Shown: piece after piece, positions 19,298 through 28,902 of the stretch
Numbering within the stretch: position 1 is the stretch's first letter
Layout: each line of letters starts with the position of its first letter
DNA from: Streptococcus urinalis 2285-97
GTDB lineage: Bacteria; Bacillota; Bacilli; Lactobacillales; Streptococcaceae
DNA length: 64,000 nt
Reading direction: 5' to 3'
Assembly (NCBI RefSeq): GCF_000188055.2
Contig: NZ_AEUZ02000001.1
Coordinates: 882,001 to 946,000, forward strand
Translations under genes and position numbers: made by a program
Notes under the pieces: generated by a model
Database searches by the model: none
What the model saw: only the letters and a program-made list of their open reading frames with translations
Told to the model about the DNA's origin: nothing

Positions 19298-20140
19298 TTA
19301 AAAGTCAACTTCATCTGGATCTGCTTGAGTTTTTACCCCTTCTATATGATCCAATGTTTCAATATCTTTATCGTCTAATTCAAAATCAAAGATAGCTAAA
19401 TTGGATGTTATATTTTTAGGTGTTACAGATTTAGGTAATGGTAAAAATCCCTTTTGAAGATTCCACCGTAGGGCAATTTGAGCAACTGATTTTTGATATT
19501 TTTGGGCAATTTCTTTTGCAAGGTCATTTTTAAAAATACTTCCAGTTCCCAGTGGACTATAGGCTTCTAGTAGAATATTATGGTCTTGACAAAAAGCTAC
19601 TAAATCATCTTGTGGGCAACCTGGAGCAAGTAAAATTTGATTAACCATAGGTTTAATTTCAGCAGTTTTAAATAATTCTTCTAAGTGATGTCTCATAAAA
19701 TTGGAAACGCCAATAGCTTTTACTTTACCAGCTTTATAAAATTCTTCAAAAGCTTTCCAAGTTTCTGCATTTGCCTTTTTCCAGGCATCATCTTGTCGAA
19801 GTGGTTTTGGATTTGGCCAATGGATAAGAAGTAGGTCTAAATAGTCAACTTGTAATTTAGAAAGAGATTCTTCTATTGATGCTTTTGCTAATTCATAAGA
19901 ATGTTTATCATTCCAAACTTTTGTCGTTAAGAAAATATCTTGACGATTAATATTACTATCTTTAATTGCTTGACCAACACTGCCTTCATTTTTATACGCT
20001 TGAGCTGTATCGATGTGTCGGTAACCTTCATTTAAGGCAAAAGAAACACTGTCATAGGCTTCTTTGCCATCAGCAACATTCCAAGTCCCAAAACCAATTT
20101 TAGGAATGGCATTACCATTTGATAATTGATAAGTTTCCAT
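19298..20140 (-). CDS. Aldo/keto reductase
   Basis: A 280-residue TIM-barrel NADPH-dependent oxidoreductase. The catalytic tetrad is visible as GYRHIDTAQAYKNE (Asp and Tyr, about residues 41-54), TKVWN (Lys) and LLIHWPNP (His, about 106). The AKR5-type signature GVSNF and LAPGCPQ follow. It is most like the 2,5-diketo-D-gluconate reductase group, though substrate cannot be read from sequence. Ribosome site AAAGGAG 8 nt before the ATG. Monocistronic on the minus strand. Confidence 0.92.
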   Translation of the reverse strand: METYQLSNGNAIPKIGFGTWNVADGKEAYDSVSFALNEGYRHIDTAQAYKNEGSVGQAIKDSNINRQDIFLTTKVWNDKHSYELAKASIEESLSKLQVDYLDLLLIHWPNPKPLRQDDAWKKANAETWKAFEEFYKAGKVKAIGVSNFMRHHLEELFKTAEIKPMVNQILLAPGCPQDDLVAFCQDHNILLEAYSPLGTGSIFKNDLAKEIAQKYQKSVAQIALRWNLQKGFLPLPKSVTPKNITSNLAIFDFELDDKDIETLDHIEGVKTQADPDEVDF

Positions 20141-20210
20141 AATTTAGACTCCTTTTCTTTGATAATATTATTTTACTATGATTTAGTTAAGATTGCAGAC
20201 TTTAAAATTT

Positions 20211-20242
20211 AAAAAGAATCTGACTTATTTCAGATTCTTTTA
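20211..20242 (-). terminator. Terminator of the Ser/Thr-rich membrane protein gene
   Basis: Stem AAAAGAATCTGA / TCAGATTCTTTT; the right arm overlaps the last bases of the gene ending at 20240, and A-run on the left gives U-run in minus-strand RNA. Confidence 0.85.
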
Positions 20243-20668
20243 TTGGTTACTATCAATTTCCCCACTATTTGCAGTAGCATCACTAGCATTAGTTGCTTGA
20301 GTATCTGAACTACTACTAGATGTATTACTTTGACTGGATGAAGTTGTTGTATTTGTTGAATTTTGTGTATTTTCCGAACCTTGATAACTTGATGACGCTT
20401 GACTTGATGCTTGACTTTGGTCTCGGTCTTGATTTTGGCTTTGATAGTGTTGCGTTGTAGTGGTACTTTGTGATGTATTTGTATCTTTTTGTTCGTTGTT
20501 TCCAAAAGCTTTACTGATTGTAATGGATGCGACAATAATACTTAAAATACTACCTATTAGTGCAATAGTTTTTTGTAATGCTGAAAGTCCATGTTTGATA
20601 TGTTCTTTTGGTTTTGGGCCATTCTTACTTTCATTTTGTTGACTTCGTCTTGAGTATTTTTCTGACAT
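20240..20668 (-). CDS. Small membrane-anchored protein with a long Ser/Thr/Gln-rich tail
   Basis: A 142-residue protein: a basic cytoplasmic N-terminus (MSEKYSRRSQQNESKNGPK...), one membrane helix (about residues 36-56: LIGSILSIIVASITISKAF) and an ~85-residue low-complexity tail of Ser, Thr, Gln, Asn. There is no LPXTG motif and no recognisable domain. I start at 20668 because AAAGGA precedes it; a longer frame to 20698 has no ribosome site. Streptococci carry similar proteins of unknown function (possibly the DUF6556 group, from memory, uncertain). The tail should be extracytoplasmic if the positive N-terminus stays inside. Confidence 0.8.
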   Translation of the reverse strand: MSEKYSRRSQQNESKNGPKPKEHIKHGLSALQKTIALIGSILSIIVASITISKAFGNNEQKDTNTSQSTTTTQHYQSQNQDRDQSQASSQASSSYQGSENTQNSTNTTTSSSQSNTSSSSSDTQATNASDATANSGEIDSNQ

Positions 20669-20778
20669 GATATATGGTCCTTTCTGTAATCTTATCATTA
20701 TAATTATCTATTATATGATTTTATAGCAAAAAATGCTAAAAAAAATCAATAGAATTTTTAGAAGTCCAATAAAGTCTG

Positions 20779-20787
20779 TGATATAAT
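20779..20787 (+). promoter_or_regulatory. Promoter of the cysteine desulfurase-thiI operon (extended -10)
   Basis: TGATATAAT, 32 bp before the desulfurase start. Confidence 0.65.
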
Positions 20788-20818
20788 AGGAAAGACTGAT
20801 GTTTAAGAGGAGTTATGT

Positions 20819-21961
20819 ATGATTTATTTTGACAATGCTGCAACGACAATACCATATCAAGATGTCTTAAAAACTTATCAAGATGTGGCAATGAAAATCT
20901 TTGGCAACCCTTCAAGCTTACATGTTTTGGGAACTCAAGCAAGTCGTATTTTAGAGGCTTCTCGTAAACAGATAGCAGAATTACTAAACTGTGACAGTGA
21001 AGAAATTTTTTTTACATCCGGTGGAACTGAAAGCGATAACTGGGCAATTAAAGGCATTGCATTTGAGAAAAAGGCTTATGGAAATCATATTCTAATCTCT
21101 GCAATAGAGCATCCAGCGGTCATGGAATCTGCAAAATGGCTAAGTCAACAAGGTTTTGAAATTGAAACTATTCCTGTTGATGACCATGGTATTGTTCAAG
21201 TTGAAGCTTTAAAGAACTTAATCAGACCTGAAACAATACTTATTTCTGTTATGGCTGTTAATAATGAAATTGGTTCTGTTCAACCCATAAAAGAAATCTC
21301 TGAAGTCATATCAAATAGACCAACTATTACTTTTCATGTTGATGCTGTTCAAGCTATTGGAAAAATTCCTAAAGAAGAGTTTTTAACTAGTCGCGTTGAC
21401 TTGGCTTCGTTTTCAGGTCATAAATTTCATGCTCCAAGAGGAGTAGGCATCCTATATAAAAAACAAGGTAAGTCAATCACACCCTATTTAACAGGTGGTG
21501 GGCAAGAACAACACTTGCGGTCGACAACTGAAAATGTAGCTGGAATTGCAAGTTTAGCTAAGGCAATGAGATTGATTTTGGAAAAGCAAGACCAATCAAT
21601 AACTAGAATTTCCGCCATGAAATCTATTTTATTAGAAGAATTGTCTCAACACCATGATGTGATGATTTTCTCTAAAAAAGACAATTTTGCTCCTAATATC
21701 TTAACCTTTGGAATCAAAGGGATAAGAGGAGAAGTGTTAGTTCATGCATTTGAAGAACATGATATCTATATTTCGACAACCAGTGCCTGTTCTTCAAAAG
21801 CTGGAAAACCTGCTGGAACATTAATTGCAATGGGAATACCTGTGAAAGATGCACAAACTGCTGTTAGAATTAGTCTTGATGATGATAATGACATGAGTCA
21901 AATAGAGCAATTTTTGACCATTTTTAAACAAATTTACAACAAAACGAAGAAAGTAAGATAA
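20819..21961 (+). CDS. Cysteine desulfurase (IscS/NifS family), ThiI partner
   Basis: A 380-residue PLP enzyme releasing sulfur from cysteine. The PLP lysine is K202 in FSGHKFHAP, the ATP-independent HVDAVQA motif is near 173, and the persulfide cysteine is C324 in TSACSSKAG. It lies 2 bp before thiI, which identifies it as the sulfur donor for tRNA 4-thiouridine synthesis, the NifZ-ThiI arrangement of Bacillus. Ribosome site AAGAGGAG. Confidence 0.95.
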   Translation: MIYFDNAATTIPYQDVLKTYQDVAMKIFGNPSSLHVLGTQASRILEASRKQIAELLNCDSEEIFFTSGGTESDNWAIKGIAFEKKAYGNHILISAIEHPAVMESAKWLSQQGFEIETIPVDDHGIVQVEALKNLIRPETILISVMAVNNEIGSVQPIKEISEVISNRPTITFHVDAVQAIGKIPKEEFLTSRVDLASFSGHKFHAPRGVGILYKKQGKSITPYLTGGGQEQHLRSTTENVAGIASLAKAMRLILEKQDQSITRISAMKSILLEELSQHHDVMIFSKKDNFAPNILTFGIKGIRGEVLVHAFEEHDIYISTTSACSSKAGKPAGTLIAMGIPVKDAQTAVRISLDDDNDMSQIEQFLTIFKQIYNKTKKVR

Positions 21962-21963
21962 AA

Positions 21964-23178
21964 ATGCAATACTCAGAAATAATGGTAAGACATGGTGAAT
22001 TGTCTACAAAAGGTAAGAATCGCATGCGGTTCATCAACAAACTGAAACATAATATCGAAGATGTTTTGTCTGTTTTTCCAGAAGTTAAAGTGTCTTCGGA
22101 TCGCGACAGAACACATGTTTATTTGAATGGGACAGATTATGAACCAGTTGCAGATGCATTAAAAAAAATTTTTGGTATTCAAGGTTTTTCACCGGTCTAT
22201 AAACTTGAAAAAGATATGAATTTGATAAAAAGTTTTGTACAGACTTTGATGACGGACCTTTATAGGGAAGGTTTGACTTTTAAGATTTCAAGTAAACGTA
22301 GTGACCATCACTTTGAACTAGATAGTAGAGAGTTGAATCATGTTTTAGGTGATGCTGTTTTTGAAGCAGTACCAAATATTAAGGCACAAATGAAACATCC
22401 TGATATCAATCTCAAAGTTGAAATTAGAGATGAAGCAGTTTATATTTCCTATGAAGATATAAAAGGTGCTGGTGGGTTACCTGTTGGTACTTCTGGAAAA
22501 GGGATGCTGATGATATCTGGAGGAATTGATTCTCCGGTTGCAGGCTATCTTTCACTAAAACGTGGTGTTGACATTGAAGCGGTTCACTTTGCAAGTCCAC
22601 CTTATACTAGTCCGGGGGCCTTAAAAAAAGCACAAGATTTAACCCGGAAATTGACTAAATTTGGTGGCAATATTCAGTTTATTGAGGTTCCTTTTACAGA
22701 AATTCAAGAAGAAATTAAAGCAAAAGCACCAGAAGCTTATTTAATGACATTAACGAGACGCTTTATGATGCGCATTACAGACAGAATTCGAGAAGTGAGA
22801 CAAGGCCTAGTCATTATAAATGGTGAAAGTTTAGGGCAAGTTGCTAGTCAGACTTTAGAGAGTATGGTTGCTATTAACGCAGTAACAGCTACACCTATTG
22901 TCAGGCCAGTTGTGACAATGGATAAATTAGAAATTATTGATTTAGCTCAAAAAATAGATACCTTTGATATTTCCATTCAACCTTTTGAAGATTGTTGTAC
23001 GGTTTTTGCTCCAGATAGACCTAAAACAAATCCTAAATTACATAATGCTGAAAATTATGAAAAACGCATGGATGTTGAGGGTTTGATTGAAAGAGCAGTA
23101 AATGGCATTAAAATTACCATTATTACCCCTCATGAAGAAAAAGATGAGATTGAACATTTAATAAATAATCTTCTTTAA
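21964..23178 (+). CDS. thiI: tRNA 4-thiouridine synthetase ThiI
   Basis: A 404-residue enzyme making s4U8 in tRNA. It has a ferredoxin-like/THUMP N-terminal half (residues 1-165) and a PP-loop ATPase domain with [11 protein letters not shown] (185-195). Cys in [10 protein letters not shown] (near 345) is the probable catalytic residue. It lacks the C-terminal rhodanese domain of E. coli ThiI, as is normal in Firmicutes, so sulfur must come directly from the desulfurase encoded 2 bp upstream. Confidence 0.96.
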   Translation: MQYSEIMVRHGELSTKGKNRMRFINKLKHNIEDVLSVFPEVKVSSDRDRTHVYLNGTDYEPVADALKKIFGIQGFSPVYKLEKDMNLIKSFVQTLMTDLYREGLTFKISSKRSDHHFELDSRELNHVLGDAVFEAVPNIKAQMKHPDINLKVEIRDEAVYISYEDIKGAGGLPVGTSGKGMLMISGGIDSPVAGYLSLKRGVDIEAVHFASPPYTSPGALKKAQDLTRKLTKFGGNIQFIEVPFTEIQEEIKAKAPEAYLMTLTRRFMMRITDRIREVRQGLVIINGESLGQVASQTLESMVAINAVTATPIVRPVVTMDKLEIIDLAQKIDTFDISIQPFEDCCTVFAPDRPKTNPKLHNAENYEKRMDVEGLIERAVNGIKITIITPHEEKDEIEHLINNLL

Positions 23179-23200
23179 AGAGTCTGTTTGACTCTTTTTA
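23177..23200 (+). terminator. thiI terminator
   Basis: Stem AAAGAGTC / GACTCTTT with T tail; starts within the thiI stop codon. Confidence 0.85.
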
Positions 23201-23213
23201 ATTTGTAAGCGCT

Positions 23214-23242
23214 CTGACTTTTTAACTAAGTCATGCTATAAT
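23214..23242 (+). promoter_or_regulatory. Promoter of the CapA-like gene
   Basis: CTGACT (23214-23219) as -35, 17-bp spacer, TATAAT (23237-23242) with an upstream TGC giving an extended -10. Confidence 0.65.
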
Positions 23243-23259
23243 AAATCGGGAGGTTTTAA

Positions 23260-24450
23260 ATGAATAAAGACATTGATTATAGTAAACTCAAAAAAATTTG
23301 TTTAGGAATTATCGTTTTAACCTTAGTTATAGGGTTAGGAATGGATATTTTTTCAGGTACTAAAAAGGTTAATCAAAAAGCATCAAAAGATAAATCTATT
23401 AAAACTGCCCGCATTATGGCCAATGGAGATATTTTAATTCATAATGTTTTGTATGCTAGTGCACAAAAATCTGATGGAACTTATGATTTTAATCCTTACT
23501 TTGAATACGTCAAAGATCGTATTTCATCTGCTGATTTGGCTATAGGTGATTATGAAGGAACAATCAGTTCAGACTATCCCCTTGCAGGTTACCCTTTATT
23601 TAATGCACCCAGTCAAATTGCTGATGCAATTAAAAATACGGGATATGACGTTATTGATTTAGCACATAATCATATTTTGGACTCAGGACTTGATGGAGCA
23701 ATCAACACCGTAAATACATTCAAAAAAATTGGTATTGATAGTATAGGTGTATACACTAATAAAAGATCAAGCAAAAATATTCTAATAAAAAATGTAAATG
23801 GGATTAAAATAGCTATTTTGGGTTATTCATATGGTTATAATGGAATGGAAGCTAACTTGTCTAAATCTGAATACAATAACCATATGTCAGATTTAAAAGA
23901 ATCAAAAATTAGAGCTGATTTGAAAGAAGCAGAAAAGAAAGCTGACATCACTGTCGTTATGCCACAAATGGGCACTGAATATGCCTTACAACCAACTTCA
24001 GAACAAAAGACACTTTATCATAAAATGATCAATTGGGGTGCCGATATTATTTTTGGTGGACATCCACATGTTGTTGAACCTGCAGAGACATTACGAAAAA
24101 ATGGTCAAAAGAAATTTATCATATACTCTATGGGTAATTTTATTTCTAATCAAAGAGAAGAAACTGTTGATAATATTTGGACAGAGAGAGGTCTTTTGAT
24201 GGATGCGGTTATTCAAAAAAAAGGTAATAAAACAAGCATAAAATCTATTAAAGCTCACCCTACAATGGTACTTGCTAAAGGTAAAGGCATTAATGGAAGT
24301 GAAGGTTATGAATTGTTTAGCTATAGAACTCTTATATTAGAAGATTTTATTAAAGGTGGTAAATATAGAGATAAAATTGATGATGCTACCAAAGCTAGAG
24401 TAGATACAGCATACAAAGAAACGAACGAACATGTCAACTTAGTATGGTAA
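23260..24450 (+). CDS. CapA/PgsA-family membrane-anchored metallophosphoesterase-like protein
   Basis: A 396-residue protein with an N-terminal membrane anchor (about residues 12-30) and an extracellular calcineurin-like fold of the CapA family (bacterial capsule / poly-gamma-glutamate synthesis). Conserved family motifs are NGDILIHN, GDYEGTIS, DLAHNHILDSG, MPQMGTEY, GGHPHVVEP and SMGNFISNQRE. There are no capB or capC genes beside it, so a poly-glutamate capsule is not indicated; its substrate is unknown. It is flanked by a terminator and a leader RNA, so is monocistronic. Ribosome site GGGAGG. Confidence 0.87.
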   Translation: MNKDIDYSKLKKICLGIIVLTLVIGLGMDIFSGTKKVNQKASKDKSIKTARIMANGDILIHNVLYASAQKSDGTYDFNPYFEYVKDRISSADLAIGDYEGTISSDYPLAGYPLFNAPSQIADAIKNTGYDVIDLAHNHILDSGLDGAINTVNTFKKIGIDSIGVYTNKRSSKNILIKNVNGIKIAILGYSYGYNGMEANLSKSEYNNHMSDLKESKIRADLKEAEKKADITVVMPQMGTEYALQPTSEQKTLYHKMINWGADIIFGGHPHVVEPAETLRKNGQKKFIIYSMGNFISNQREETVDNIWTERGLLMDAVIQKKGNKTSIKSIKAHPTMVLAKGKGINGSEGYELFSYRTLILEDFIKGGKYRDKIDDATKARVDTAYKETNEHVNLVW

Positions 24451-24473
24451 TCAATTAACAAATGGTAAAATAC

Positions 24474-24502
24474 TTGAAAAAAAAATAAAAGTATGTTAAA
24501 CT
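24474..24502 (+). promoter_or_regulatory. rplU-prp-rpmA promoter
   Basis: TTGAAA (24474-24479), 17-bp spacer, TAAACT (24497-24502) preceded by TGT (extended -10). Confidence 0.65.
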
Positions 24503-24509
24503 GTCAGAG

Positions 24510-24632
24510 TTGACTAAATGCACATCCTGTGCAACCGCACGAAAATCGTTATAAAGTAGATAATTTCTCACGATTATAGGCGAGTCTTCACAAGAGGGTT
24601 ACCCTCAAGAAAAAAATTATAGGAGGTGCATT
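24510..24632 (+). ncRNA. rplU 5' leader (probable L21 leader)
   Basis: About 120 nt of structured leader lies before rplU. It contains TGCACATCCTGTGCA-type pairing (24519-24533), a long-range repeat AAAATCGT...ACGATT, and the perfect hairpin GAGGG-TTA-CCCTC (24593-24605). Firmicute L21-L27 operons carry a conserved L21 leader in this position; I infer the identity from position and structure only. Confidence 0.65.
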
Positions 24633-24947
24633 ATGAGCACATACGCAATCATCAAAACTGGTGGAAAACAAGTTAAAGTTGAAGTTGGACAAGCAATCTA
24701 TGTTGAAAAATTAGATGTTGAAGCTGGTTCAGATGTTACATTTAACGAAGTTGTTCTTGTCGGTGGTGACAAAACTGTTGTTGGGACTCCAGTTGTTGAA
24801 GGAGCTACTGTTGTCGGTACTGTTGAAAAACAAGGTAAACAAAAGAAAGTTGTATCTTACAAGTACAAACCTAAAAAAGGTAGTCACCGTAAACAAGGTC
24901 ACCGTCAACCTTATACAAAAGTTGTCATCAACGCTATTAACGCATAA
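24633..24947 (+). CDS. rplU: 50S ribosomal protein L21
   Basis: A 104-residue protein ([19 protein letters not shown]..., ending in [17 protein letters not shown]) that binds 23S rRNA domain I. Usual length. Strong ribosome site AGGAGG. First gene of rplU-prp-rpmA. Confidence 0.98.
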   Translation: MSTYAIIKTGGKQVKVEVGQAIYVEKLDVEAGSDVTFNEVVLVGGDKTVVGTPVVEGATVVGTVEKQGKQKKVVSYKYKPKKGSHRKQGHRQPYTKVVINAINA

Positions 24948-24955
24948 TTTCAAGT

Positions 24956-25282
24956 ATGATTAAAGCAACTTTTACCCGTGATGATAACAATCATCTGACT
25001 AGCGTAAATATTACTGGACATGCTGGAAGTGGTGAATATGGCTTTGATATCGTTTGTGCATCTGTTAGTACACTAGCGATTAATTTTGTTAATTCATTAG
25101 AAGTACTTCTTGATTGTCCCTACGATTTAGATATCAATGAAATTGAAGGTGGGTATATGAATATATCTATCTTACAAGGCAACAATGGAGAAAAAGTTCA
25201 ACTATTGTTTGAATCATTTCTTCTAGGTATGACAAATTTAGCTCAAAACTCTTCGGAGTTTGTTAAGACTAAAGTCATCTAA
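24956..25282 (+). CDS. prp: L27 N-terminal processing cysteine protease Prp
   Basis: A 108-residue YsxB-family protease, always found between L21 and L27 in Firmicutes. The catalytic pair is His22 (in GHAGSGEYG) and Cys34 (in DIVCASVS). It removes the N-terminal extension of L27, which is present in the neighbouring rpmA product. It begins 8 bp after rplU without a separate promoter. Confidence 0.95.
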   Translation: MIKATFTRDDNNHLTSVNITGHAGSGEYGFDIVCASVSTLAINFVNSLEVLLDCPYDLDINEIEGGYMNISILQGNNGEKVQLLFESFLLGMTNLAQNSSEFVKTKVI

Positions 25283-25308
25283 AATTTATCATGAGAGGAA
25301 ACAACATT

Positions 25309-25602
25309 ATGTTAAAATTGAATCTTGAAAACTTACAACTTTTCGCCCACAAAAAAGGTGGAGGTTCTACATCAAATGGTCGTGATTCACAAGCAAAACG
25401 TCTTGGCGCTAAAGCAGCTGATGGACAAACTGTTTCAGGTGGATCAATTCTTTACCGTCAACGCGGAACACATATCTATCCAGGAGCTAATGTAGGTCGT
25501 GGTGGTGATGACACACTTTTTGCAAAAGTTGAAGGTGTTGTTCGTTTCGAACGTAAAGGTCGCGATAAAAAACAAGTTTCTGTTTACCCAATCGCAAAAT
25601 AA
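25309..25602 (+). CDS. rpmA: 50S ribosomal protein L27, with Prp-cleaved N-terminal extension
   Basis: A 97-residue precursor starting [20 protein letters not shown]. The first 12 residues (up to ...LQLF) match the Firmicute L27 extension cut by Prp before Ala13, exposing AHKKGGGS, the segment that reaches the peptidyl-transferase centre. I start at 25309, not the in-frame ATG at 25291, because GAGAGGAAAC is the ribosome site and would be inside the longer version. Confidence 0.96.
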   Translation: MLKLNLENLQLFAHKKGGGSTSNGRDSQAKRLGAKAADGQTVSGGSILYRQRGTHIYPGANVGRGGDDTLFAKVEGVVRFERKGRDKKQVSVYPIAK

Positions 25603-25609
25603 TAAAAGT

Positions 25610-25636
25610 AAGCCTTCTTGAATGGAAGGCTTTTTA
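25610..25636 (+). terminator. rpmA terminator
   Basis: Stem AAGCCTTC / GAAGGCTT, loop TTGAATG, T5 tail. Confidence 0.9.
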
Positions 25637-25657
25637 CATTGAATTTCAAATAGGATA

Positions 25658-25685
25658 TTGACAAATTAAAATAATAGAGTAGAAT
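25658..25685 (+). promoter_or_regulatory. tRNA-Arg promoter
   Basis: TTGACA (25658-25663), 16-bp spacer, TAGAAT (25680-25685), 14 bp before the tRNA. Confidence 0.8.
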
Positions 25686-25699
25686 AGAAATATAAATAA

Positions 25700-25773
25700 G
25701 CACCCTTAGCTCAATTGGATAGAGTACCTGACTACGAATCAGGCGGTTAGAGGTTCGACTCCTCTAGGGTGCA
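25700..25773 (+). tRNA. tRNA-Arg (anticodon ACG)
   Basis: 74-nt cloverleaf: acceptor GCACCCT / AGGGTGC plus discriminator A, D arm with AGCTCAATTGGATAGAGT, anticodon stem CTGAC..., anticodon ACG at 25734-25736, T arm GGTTCGACTCC. The wobble A is expected to be deaminated to inosine by TadA. CCA is not encoded, so the Cca enzyme at 49260-50471 must add it. Confidence 0.97.
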
Positions 25774-25778
25774 AATCT

Positions 25779-25808
25779 GCTACCTAAAGTATATTAGGTA
25801 GCTTTTTT
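25779..25808 (+). terminator. tRNA-Arg terminator
   Basis: Stem GCTACCTAA / TTAGGTAGC with a T6 tail immediately after the tRNA. Confidence 0.9.
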
Positions 25809-25850
25809 AATGATTCTGAAGTGAAGTCGTCAATAATGTAAAATGTGATG

Positions 25851-25859
25851 TGATATAAT
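25851..25859 (+). promoter_or_regulatory. Promoter of the LysR gene (extended -10)
   Basis: TGATATAAT, 25 bp before the start; directly preceded by the repeat ATGTG/ATGTG. Confidence 0.6.
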
Positions 25860-25883
25860 AATAGAAATAAGAAGGAGATCATA

Positions 25884-26801
25884 ATGAACATTCAACAGTT
25901 AAGATATGTTGTCGCTATAGCCAATTCAGGGACTTTCAGAGAAGCAGCTACTAAATTATTTGTAAGTCAACCAAGTCTTTCTGTTGCAATCCGTGATTTA
26001 GAGGCAGAACTAGGCTTTCAAATTTTTAAACGAAGTACGACTGGTGCGGTACTAACTACAGAAGGAATGGTTTTTTATGAAAAATCTATGGAAGTCGTAA
26101 AAAGCTTTGATTCTTTTGAAAAACGCTTTTCTCAACATAGTTCTGAAAAGGATGTTTTTTCAGTTGCTAGTCAGCATTATGATTTTCTTGCACCCATTAT
26201 GACATTATTTTCTTCTAAAATGAGTGATTTTAAACATTTTAGATTATTTGAATCTACGACCATTCAAATACTTGATGAAGTTTCTCAAGGAAATAGTGAG
26301 ATTGGTATTATTTATTTGAATCATAATAATAGTAATGGTTTAATGCAAAGATTGGATAAACTTGGACTTGAATTTTTTGAACTTATTCCCTTTAAAACCC
26401 ATATTTATGTCAGAAAAGACCATCCATTAACAATGAAAGAAGAAGTTGTACCCAAAGACCTTGTTGGTTTACCAACAGTTCGTTTTACCCAAGAAAAAGA
26501 TGAATACCTTTATTATTCTGAAAACTTTATGGACACATCAGAAAGTTCCCACTTTTACCATGTTTCAGATAGGGCGACACTAAATGGTATTCTTGAGAGA
26601 ACTGATGCTTATGCTACTGGATCTGGATTTCTGGATGATCGCAGTGTCAATGGGATAACTGTTATTCCATTGAATGACAATTTAGGTAATCGGATGGTTT
26701 ACGTAAAACGGCGTGATAAAAATCTTTCATCATATGCCACTCAATTTATTACAATTATGTCTGATTATTTTAAACAATATAGCCCTAAGGAGAATGAATG
26801 A
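25884..26801 (+). CDS. LysR-type regulator, CpsY/MtaR-like
   Basis: A 305-residue LysR regulator: winged helix-turn-helix at residues 1-60 ([23 protein letters not shown]) and a two-lobed effector domain (about 92-300). It resembles the streptococcal CpsY/MtaR proteins, which control methionine transport and surface or immune-evasion traits; that assignment is from memory of the family. Its stop overlaps the lspA start (ATGA), so it is co-transcribed with lspA-rluD. Ribosome site AGAAGGAG. Confidence 0.85.
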   Translation: MNIQQLRYVVAIANSGTFREAATKLFVSQPSLSVAIRDLEAELGFQIFKRSTTGAVLTTEGMVFYEKSMEVVKSFDSFEKRFSQHSSEKDVFSVASQHYDFLAPIMTLFSSKMSDFKHFRLFESTTIQILDEVSQGNSEIGIIYLNHNNSNGLMQRLDKLGLEFFELIPFKTHIYVRKDHPLTMKEEVVPKDLVGLPTVRFTQEKDEYLYYSENFMDTSESSHFYHVSDRATLNGILERTDAYATGSGFLDDRSVNGITVIPLNDNLGNRMVYVKRRDKNLSSYATQFITIMSDYFKQYSPKENE

Positions 26802-27259
26802 AATATTTAAAATGGTTTGTTTTAGTTAGTTTATTAATTATTTTGGACCAAATCAGTAAATTATGGATTGTCGAACATATAGCACTAAATAAAATAAAAA
26901 CAGTTATTCCAAATATAGTAAGTTTAACTTACCTTAGAAATTATGGAGCTGCTTTTTCGATACTACAGAATCAACAATGGCTTTTTAGTCTCATTACTAT
27001 TGTTGTTATCACAGCAGCTATTTATTACCTTATTAAACAAAAAAATGCAAGTCTTTGGATGAAATTAGCACTAATTTTAATTATTTCTGGAGGAATTGGG
27101 AACTTTATTGACCGACTACGATTAGGTTATGTTGTTGATATGGTTCATCTGGATTTTATTAACTTTGCCATTTTTAATGTGGCTGATTCCTATTTGTCAA
27201 TTGGTGTTTTTTTACTAGTTTTAGCATTATGGAGAGAAGAAGATGAAACTAAAAATTAG
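26798..27259 (+). CDS. lspA: Lipoprotein signal peptidase
   Basis: A 153-residue membrane aspartyl protease with four helices that cleaves signal peptides from prolipoproteins. Catalytic aspartates are D114 (GYVVDMV) and D130 (FNVADSYLS); NFIDRLR precedes the first. Overlaps the LysR gene by 4 bp and rluD by 17 bp, indicating a tightly coupled operon. Confidence 0.97.
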   Translation: MKYLKWFVLVSLLIILDQISKLWIVEHIALNKIKTVIPNIVSLTYLRNYGAAFSILQNQQWLFSLITIVVITAAIYYLIKQKNASLWMKLALILIISGGIGNFIDRLRLGYVVDMVHLDFINFAIFNVADSYLSIGVFLLVLALWREEDETKN

Positions 27260-28145
27260 TCAAGGTGGTCAGAGATTAGATAAGACATTAGCTGATGAAA
27301 GCCCCTTATCACGAGCTCAAGCAAATGAGATGATAAAAAAAGGTCAGGTGCTTGTTGATGGGCAATTAAAAAAAGCAAAGTACATTACTAGTAAAAATCA
27401 AATTGTTGAATTTGAATTACCTGAAGAAGAAAGTCTTGATTATGAAGCTGAAGAGATGCCTTTAGAACTCATATATGAAGATTCTGACGTTGCTGTTATT
27501 AATAAACCACAAGGAATGGTTGTTCATCCTTCAGCTGGATATTCTTCAGGGACACTGGTTAATGCATTGCTTTTTCATATAAAAGATCTTTCCAGTATTA
27601 ATGGTGTTATTAGACCAGGGATTGTTCACAGAATTGACAAAGACACATCAGGTTTATTAATGATAGCAAAAAATAACGAAGCGCATCACGCTTTAGCTCA
27701 AGAACTAAAGGCTAAAAAGTCTTTAAGAAAGTATATTGCAATTGTTCATGGTAATCTTCCAAATGACTTGGGTGTTATCGAAGCTCCAATTGGTAGAAGT
27801 GAAAAAGATCGAAAAAAACAAGCAGTGACATCAAAGGGTAAAGATGCTCTGACACGCTTTAAAGTATTAGAGCGTTTCGGTGACTATACATTAGTAGAAT
27901 TAAGTTTAGAAACTGGTCGTACACACCAAATAAGAGTTCACATGGCATATATTGGTCATCCTATAGCTGGGGATCCATTGTATGGGCCAAGAAAAACGTT
28001 AAAAGGAAATGGTCAATTTTTACATGCTGAAACACTAGGTTTTACACACCCTATTAGTCAAGAGTTAATGACTTTTTCAGTTGAACCGCCTCAAATTTTT
28101 AAAGATACTTTAGAAAAATTAAGATCTAAAAGAGACATGAAATAA
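27243..28145 (+). CDS. rluD: Ribosomal large-subunit pseudouridine synthase, RluD family
   Basis: A 300-residue pseudouridine synthase with an N-terminal S4 RNA-binding domain (about residues 10-60) and a catalytic domain with the [10 protein letters not shown] motif (catalytic Asp132) and GRTHQIRVH near 225. The family modifies helix 69 or nearby sites in 23S rRNA; the exact target is not readable. The start lies within the end of lspA. Confidence 0.93.
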   Translation: MKLKISQGGQRLDKTLADESPLSRAQANEMIKKGQVLVDGQLKKAKYITSKNQIVEFELPEEESLDYEAEEMPLELIYEDSDVAVINKPQGMVVHPSAGYSSGTLVNALLFHIKDLSSINGVIRPGIVHRIDKDTSGLLMIAKNNEAHHALAQELKAKKSLRKYIAIVHGNLPNDLGVIEAPIGRSEKDRKKQAVTSKGKDALTRFKVLERFGDYTLVELSLETGRTHQIRVHMAYIGHPIAGDPLYGPRKTLKGNGQFLHAETLGFTHPISQELMTFSVEPPQIFKDTLEKLRSKRDMK

Positions 28146-28220
28146 ATTTTGATATTATTCTACGAAAAGTATTTGATTTTATTTAAAAAAATGTTTGCTT
28201 AATGACTTTGTTTTTGGTAT

Positions 28221-28350
28221 TATAATAGAAATTAAAAAGTTCCTTTAAAACTGTCCAGAGAGACAGGCAAGGAGAAGAACAGGTCAAGCCCTTTATAAGG
28301 GTATATTTTGTGAGGTCTCCTTGTAGGTAAGGAGACCTTTTTTCTATGCT
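28221..28350 (+). promoter_or_regulatory. pyr operon promoter and PyrR-controlled attenuator
   Basis: A TATAAT (28221-28226) is followed by a leader containing the PyrR-binding loop consensus TCCAGAGAG within 28248-28275, an antiterminator region and a terminator AGGTCTCCTT (28313-28322) / AAGGAGACCT (28329-28338) with T6. UMP-bound PyrR should promote termination, shutting off pyrR-pyrP-pyrB. Confidence 0.88.
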
Positions 28351-28364
28351 TATGGAGGATAAAG

Positions 28365-28886
28365 ATGAAAAGTAAGGAAATCGTTGATCAAGTGACGATG
28401 AAACGAGCAATCACGCGAATTACTTATGAGATTATTGAGCGTAATAAAAATCTCAATAATATTGTATTAGGTGGGATTAAAACACGAGGTGTTTATTTAG
28501 CGCAACGGATTCAAGACCGATTAAAACAATTGGAAAATCTAGATATTCCTGTTGCTGAATTAGATATAAAACCATATCGCGATGATACAAAGTCGACTGA
28601 AGATACGACAGTAATACCCCTAAATATTACTGGAAAAGATATGATTTTGATTGATGATGTGCTTTATACAGGTCGAACGATTAGAGCTGCTATTGATAAT
28701 GTGTTTAGTCATGGCAGACCTTCTAGGATTAGTCTAGCTGTTCTTGTTGACCGTGGTCATAGAGAATTGCCAATTCGTCCAGACTATGTTGGTAAAAACA
28801 TACCAACTAGTAGTAGTGAAGAAATTATTGTCAATGTTCTTGAAGTTGATGGTAAAGATAGCGTAAGCATCGTTGAAAAAGCATAG
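28365..28886 (+). CDS. pyrR: PyrR: pyr operon regulator / uracil phosphoribosyltransferase
   Basis: A 173-residue PRTase-fold protein that binds pyr mRNA when loaded with UMP. The PRPP motif [15 protein letters not shown] (about residues 94-108) and the RNA-binding basic patch ([17 protein letters not shown]) are intact. First gene after the attenuator at 28221-28350. Ribosome site TGGAGG. Confidence 0.97.
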   Translation: MKSKEIVDQVTMKRAITRITYEIIERNKNLNNIVLGGIKTRGVYLAQRIQDRLKQLENLDIPVAELDIKPYRDDTKSTEDTTVIPLNITGKDMILIDDVLYTGRTIRAAIDNVFSHGRPSRISLAVLVDRGHRELPIRPDYVGKNIPTSSSEEIIVNVLEVDGKDSVSIVEKA

Positions 28887-28902
28887 AAAGAAGAGAAATA
28901 AC

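Noticed and set aside
24715..24963. Overlapping frames on both strands within rplU
   Set aside because: They are composition shadows of the strongly biased rplU codons; no ribosome sites.
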